Assembly: GCA_003219095.1 (NCBI GenBank)
Contig: QHPM01000223.1
Location: forward strand, 1-5,562
DNA: 5,562 nt
Direction: 5' to 3'
DNA from: Verrucomicrobiota bacterium
GTDB lineage: Bacteria; Verrucomicrobiota; Verrucomicrobiia; Chthoniobacterales; UBA10450
Below are positions 4,772 through 5,562 of the stretch, piece by piece; within the stretch, counting starts at the first letter, position 1, and each line of letters begins with the position of its first letter. Below the pieces are notes generated by a model. That model did no database searches. It was not told the DNA's origin and saw only the letters and a list, made by a program, of their open reading frames with translations. The translations under genes and the position numbers were made by a program.

Positions 4772-5562
4772 CTATGGAGCGTTTTTTGGAAATGTGGGGC
4801 GCAATTTTGCGACTGCGACAAACGCGATCCCGATCGCAATCAAGAAAAAGGAAAAAAATTGTCCACGGCTGAAGGCGCCGACGAGCGGCGCATCCGGTTC
4901 GCGAAAATATTCGCAGATGATGCGGAAGATTGCATAAAAGATAAAAAATAATCCGGTGAGCACGCCGTTGGGCTGTCGCATTCGTGTGCGCACGAACCAC
5001 AAGATCGCGAAAAGGACGACGCCTTCGAAGAAGGCTTCGTAAAGCTGTGAGGGATGACGTGGGGTCAGAATTCGGCGGAGCGCGTCGTTTAATTGCGAAT
5101 TATGGCGAGCGGCTTGGATGATTTGTTCAGGATCGATGAATGAGGAATCGATCGTCCGTGCAGCGGCAACCGCGCGATCCTTTACCGACGAATCTTCCAA
5201 GAGTTCTTTCGGGAATTGGCTTGCCCAAGCGACGTTTGTGGCGCGGCCGTAGAGCTCGCCATTAACGAAATTCGCGCAGCGGCCAAAGAACAAACCGATC
5301 GGCGCAGCGACGACCAACGCATCACCCAGATTCATCCAGGGCAGTTTATGCCGGCGCGCGTAATAAAAACTAAGCGCAAGAATACCAATCATGCCTCCAT
5401 GGCTGGCCATGCCGCCTTCCCACACCCGCAGGATCGAAAGCGGTGCGCGCAGCATTTCCGGTTTGTAAAAAAGGACGTAGCCGATTCGCCCGCCCAGCAA
5501 TACGCCAAAAAGCGCCGTCCAGGTTATGAAATCGCTGACGTGTTCCGGTGCCAGGTCGCAGT
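4772..5562 (-). CDS. lgt: Prolipoprotein diacylglyceryl transferase (5' end outside the window)
   Basis: Lgt transfers diacylglycerol from phosphatidylglycerol to the lipobox Cys of prelipoproteins in the inner membrane, the first step of lipoprotein maturation. About 262 residues are visible, entering from the right edge at CDLAPEHVSDFITWTALFGV, so only about the first helix is missing. Signature features follow in order: LLGGRIGYVLFY; WEGGMASHGGMIG with the conserved His; GRCANFVNGELYG, the full Lgt signature with its Arg, Asn and Glu; RHPSQLYEAFFEG; and YAIFRIICEYFREPD with the Tyr and Arg of the active site (Tyr235 and Arg239 in E. coli). A last membrane helix (FFSFFLIAIGIAFVAV) precedes a short basic tail ending at TAG 4774-4772. 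A TTG at 5500 opens a shorter frame but is internal, because homology extends upstream. The product should mature lipoproteins of the same envelope served by the tol/ton cluster. Confidence 0.96.
   Translation of the reverse strand, partial: CDLAPEHVSDFITWTALFGVLLGGRIGYVLFYKPEMLRAPLSILRVWEGGMASHGGMIGILALSFYYARRHKLPWMNLGDALVVAAPIGLFFGRCANFVNGELYGRATNVAWASQFPKELLEDSSVKDRAVAAARTIDSSFIDPEQIIQAARHNSQLNDALRRILTPRHPSQLYEAFFEGVVLFAILWFVRTRMRQPNGVLTGLFFIFYAIFRIICEYFREPDAPLVGAFSRGQFFSFFLIAIGIAFVAVAKLRPTFPKNAP

Noticed and set aside
4557..5000. A 147-codon minus-strand frame overlapping the lgt 3' end and the palindrome
   Set aside because: It is an alternative frame of lgt running into repeat DNA; the lgt frame has full family motifs.

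Overview
The window looks like the chromosome of a diderm (Gram-negative type) bacterium of moderately high GC. A TonB/Tol-type energy-transduction cluster and prolipoprotein diacylglyceryl transferase (lgt) indicate an envelope with an outer membrane and lipoproteins. Dispersed repeats beginning GTCATCCCGA, the LigC-type ligase with its uncharacterised partner, and the protein style suggest a soil Verrucomicrobiota or Acidobacteriota lineage. That placement is an inference from general familiarity, not a result. There are no phage, plasmid, CRISPR or transposase genes, and I see no RNA gene.

Layout. 1-438 (minus) is the first 146 residues of an HtrA/DegP-like serine protease that runs off the left edge; its catalytic Asp position holds Glu. 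439-525 is a short divergent intergenic region with a perfect CAACCG-N5-CGGTTG inverted repeat. 526-1173 (plus) encodes a 215-residue conserved-looking protein of unknown function. 1345-2361 (plus) encodes an ATP-dependent DNA ligase of the LigC type, separated from the previous gene by a REPIN-like repeat. 2362-2521 is a convergent intergenic region holding another repeat copy and several hairpins.

The rest is on the minus strand, transcribed right to left: lgt (5562-4772, 5' end missing), a palindromic repeat region (4591-4769), then a compact tolQ/exbB (4550-3786), tolR/exbD (3789-3430), tolA/tonB (3370-2522) cluster. TolQ/ExbB and TolR/ExbD form the inner-membrane proton-driven stator. 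The TolA/TonB-like protein carries the force across the periplasm to an outer-membrane partner not encoded here.

The most notable observation is in tolR/exbD. Its frame is stopped by TGA at 3432-3430 just where the family's last strand should begin. Reading on in the same frame gives 18 codons matching the expected C-terminus (…ITRVGIAT…), ending at TAG two bases before the next gene's ATG. This looks like a nonsense mutation, readthrough or a sequence error in an otherwise intact operon. A second pattern is that three repeat copies each begin 2-5 bases after a stop codon, in the orientation of the gene they follow. I see no clearly new multi-gene system; the nearest candidate is the unknown-protein/LigC pair.
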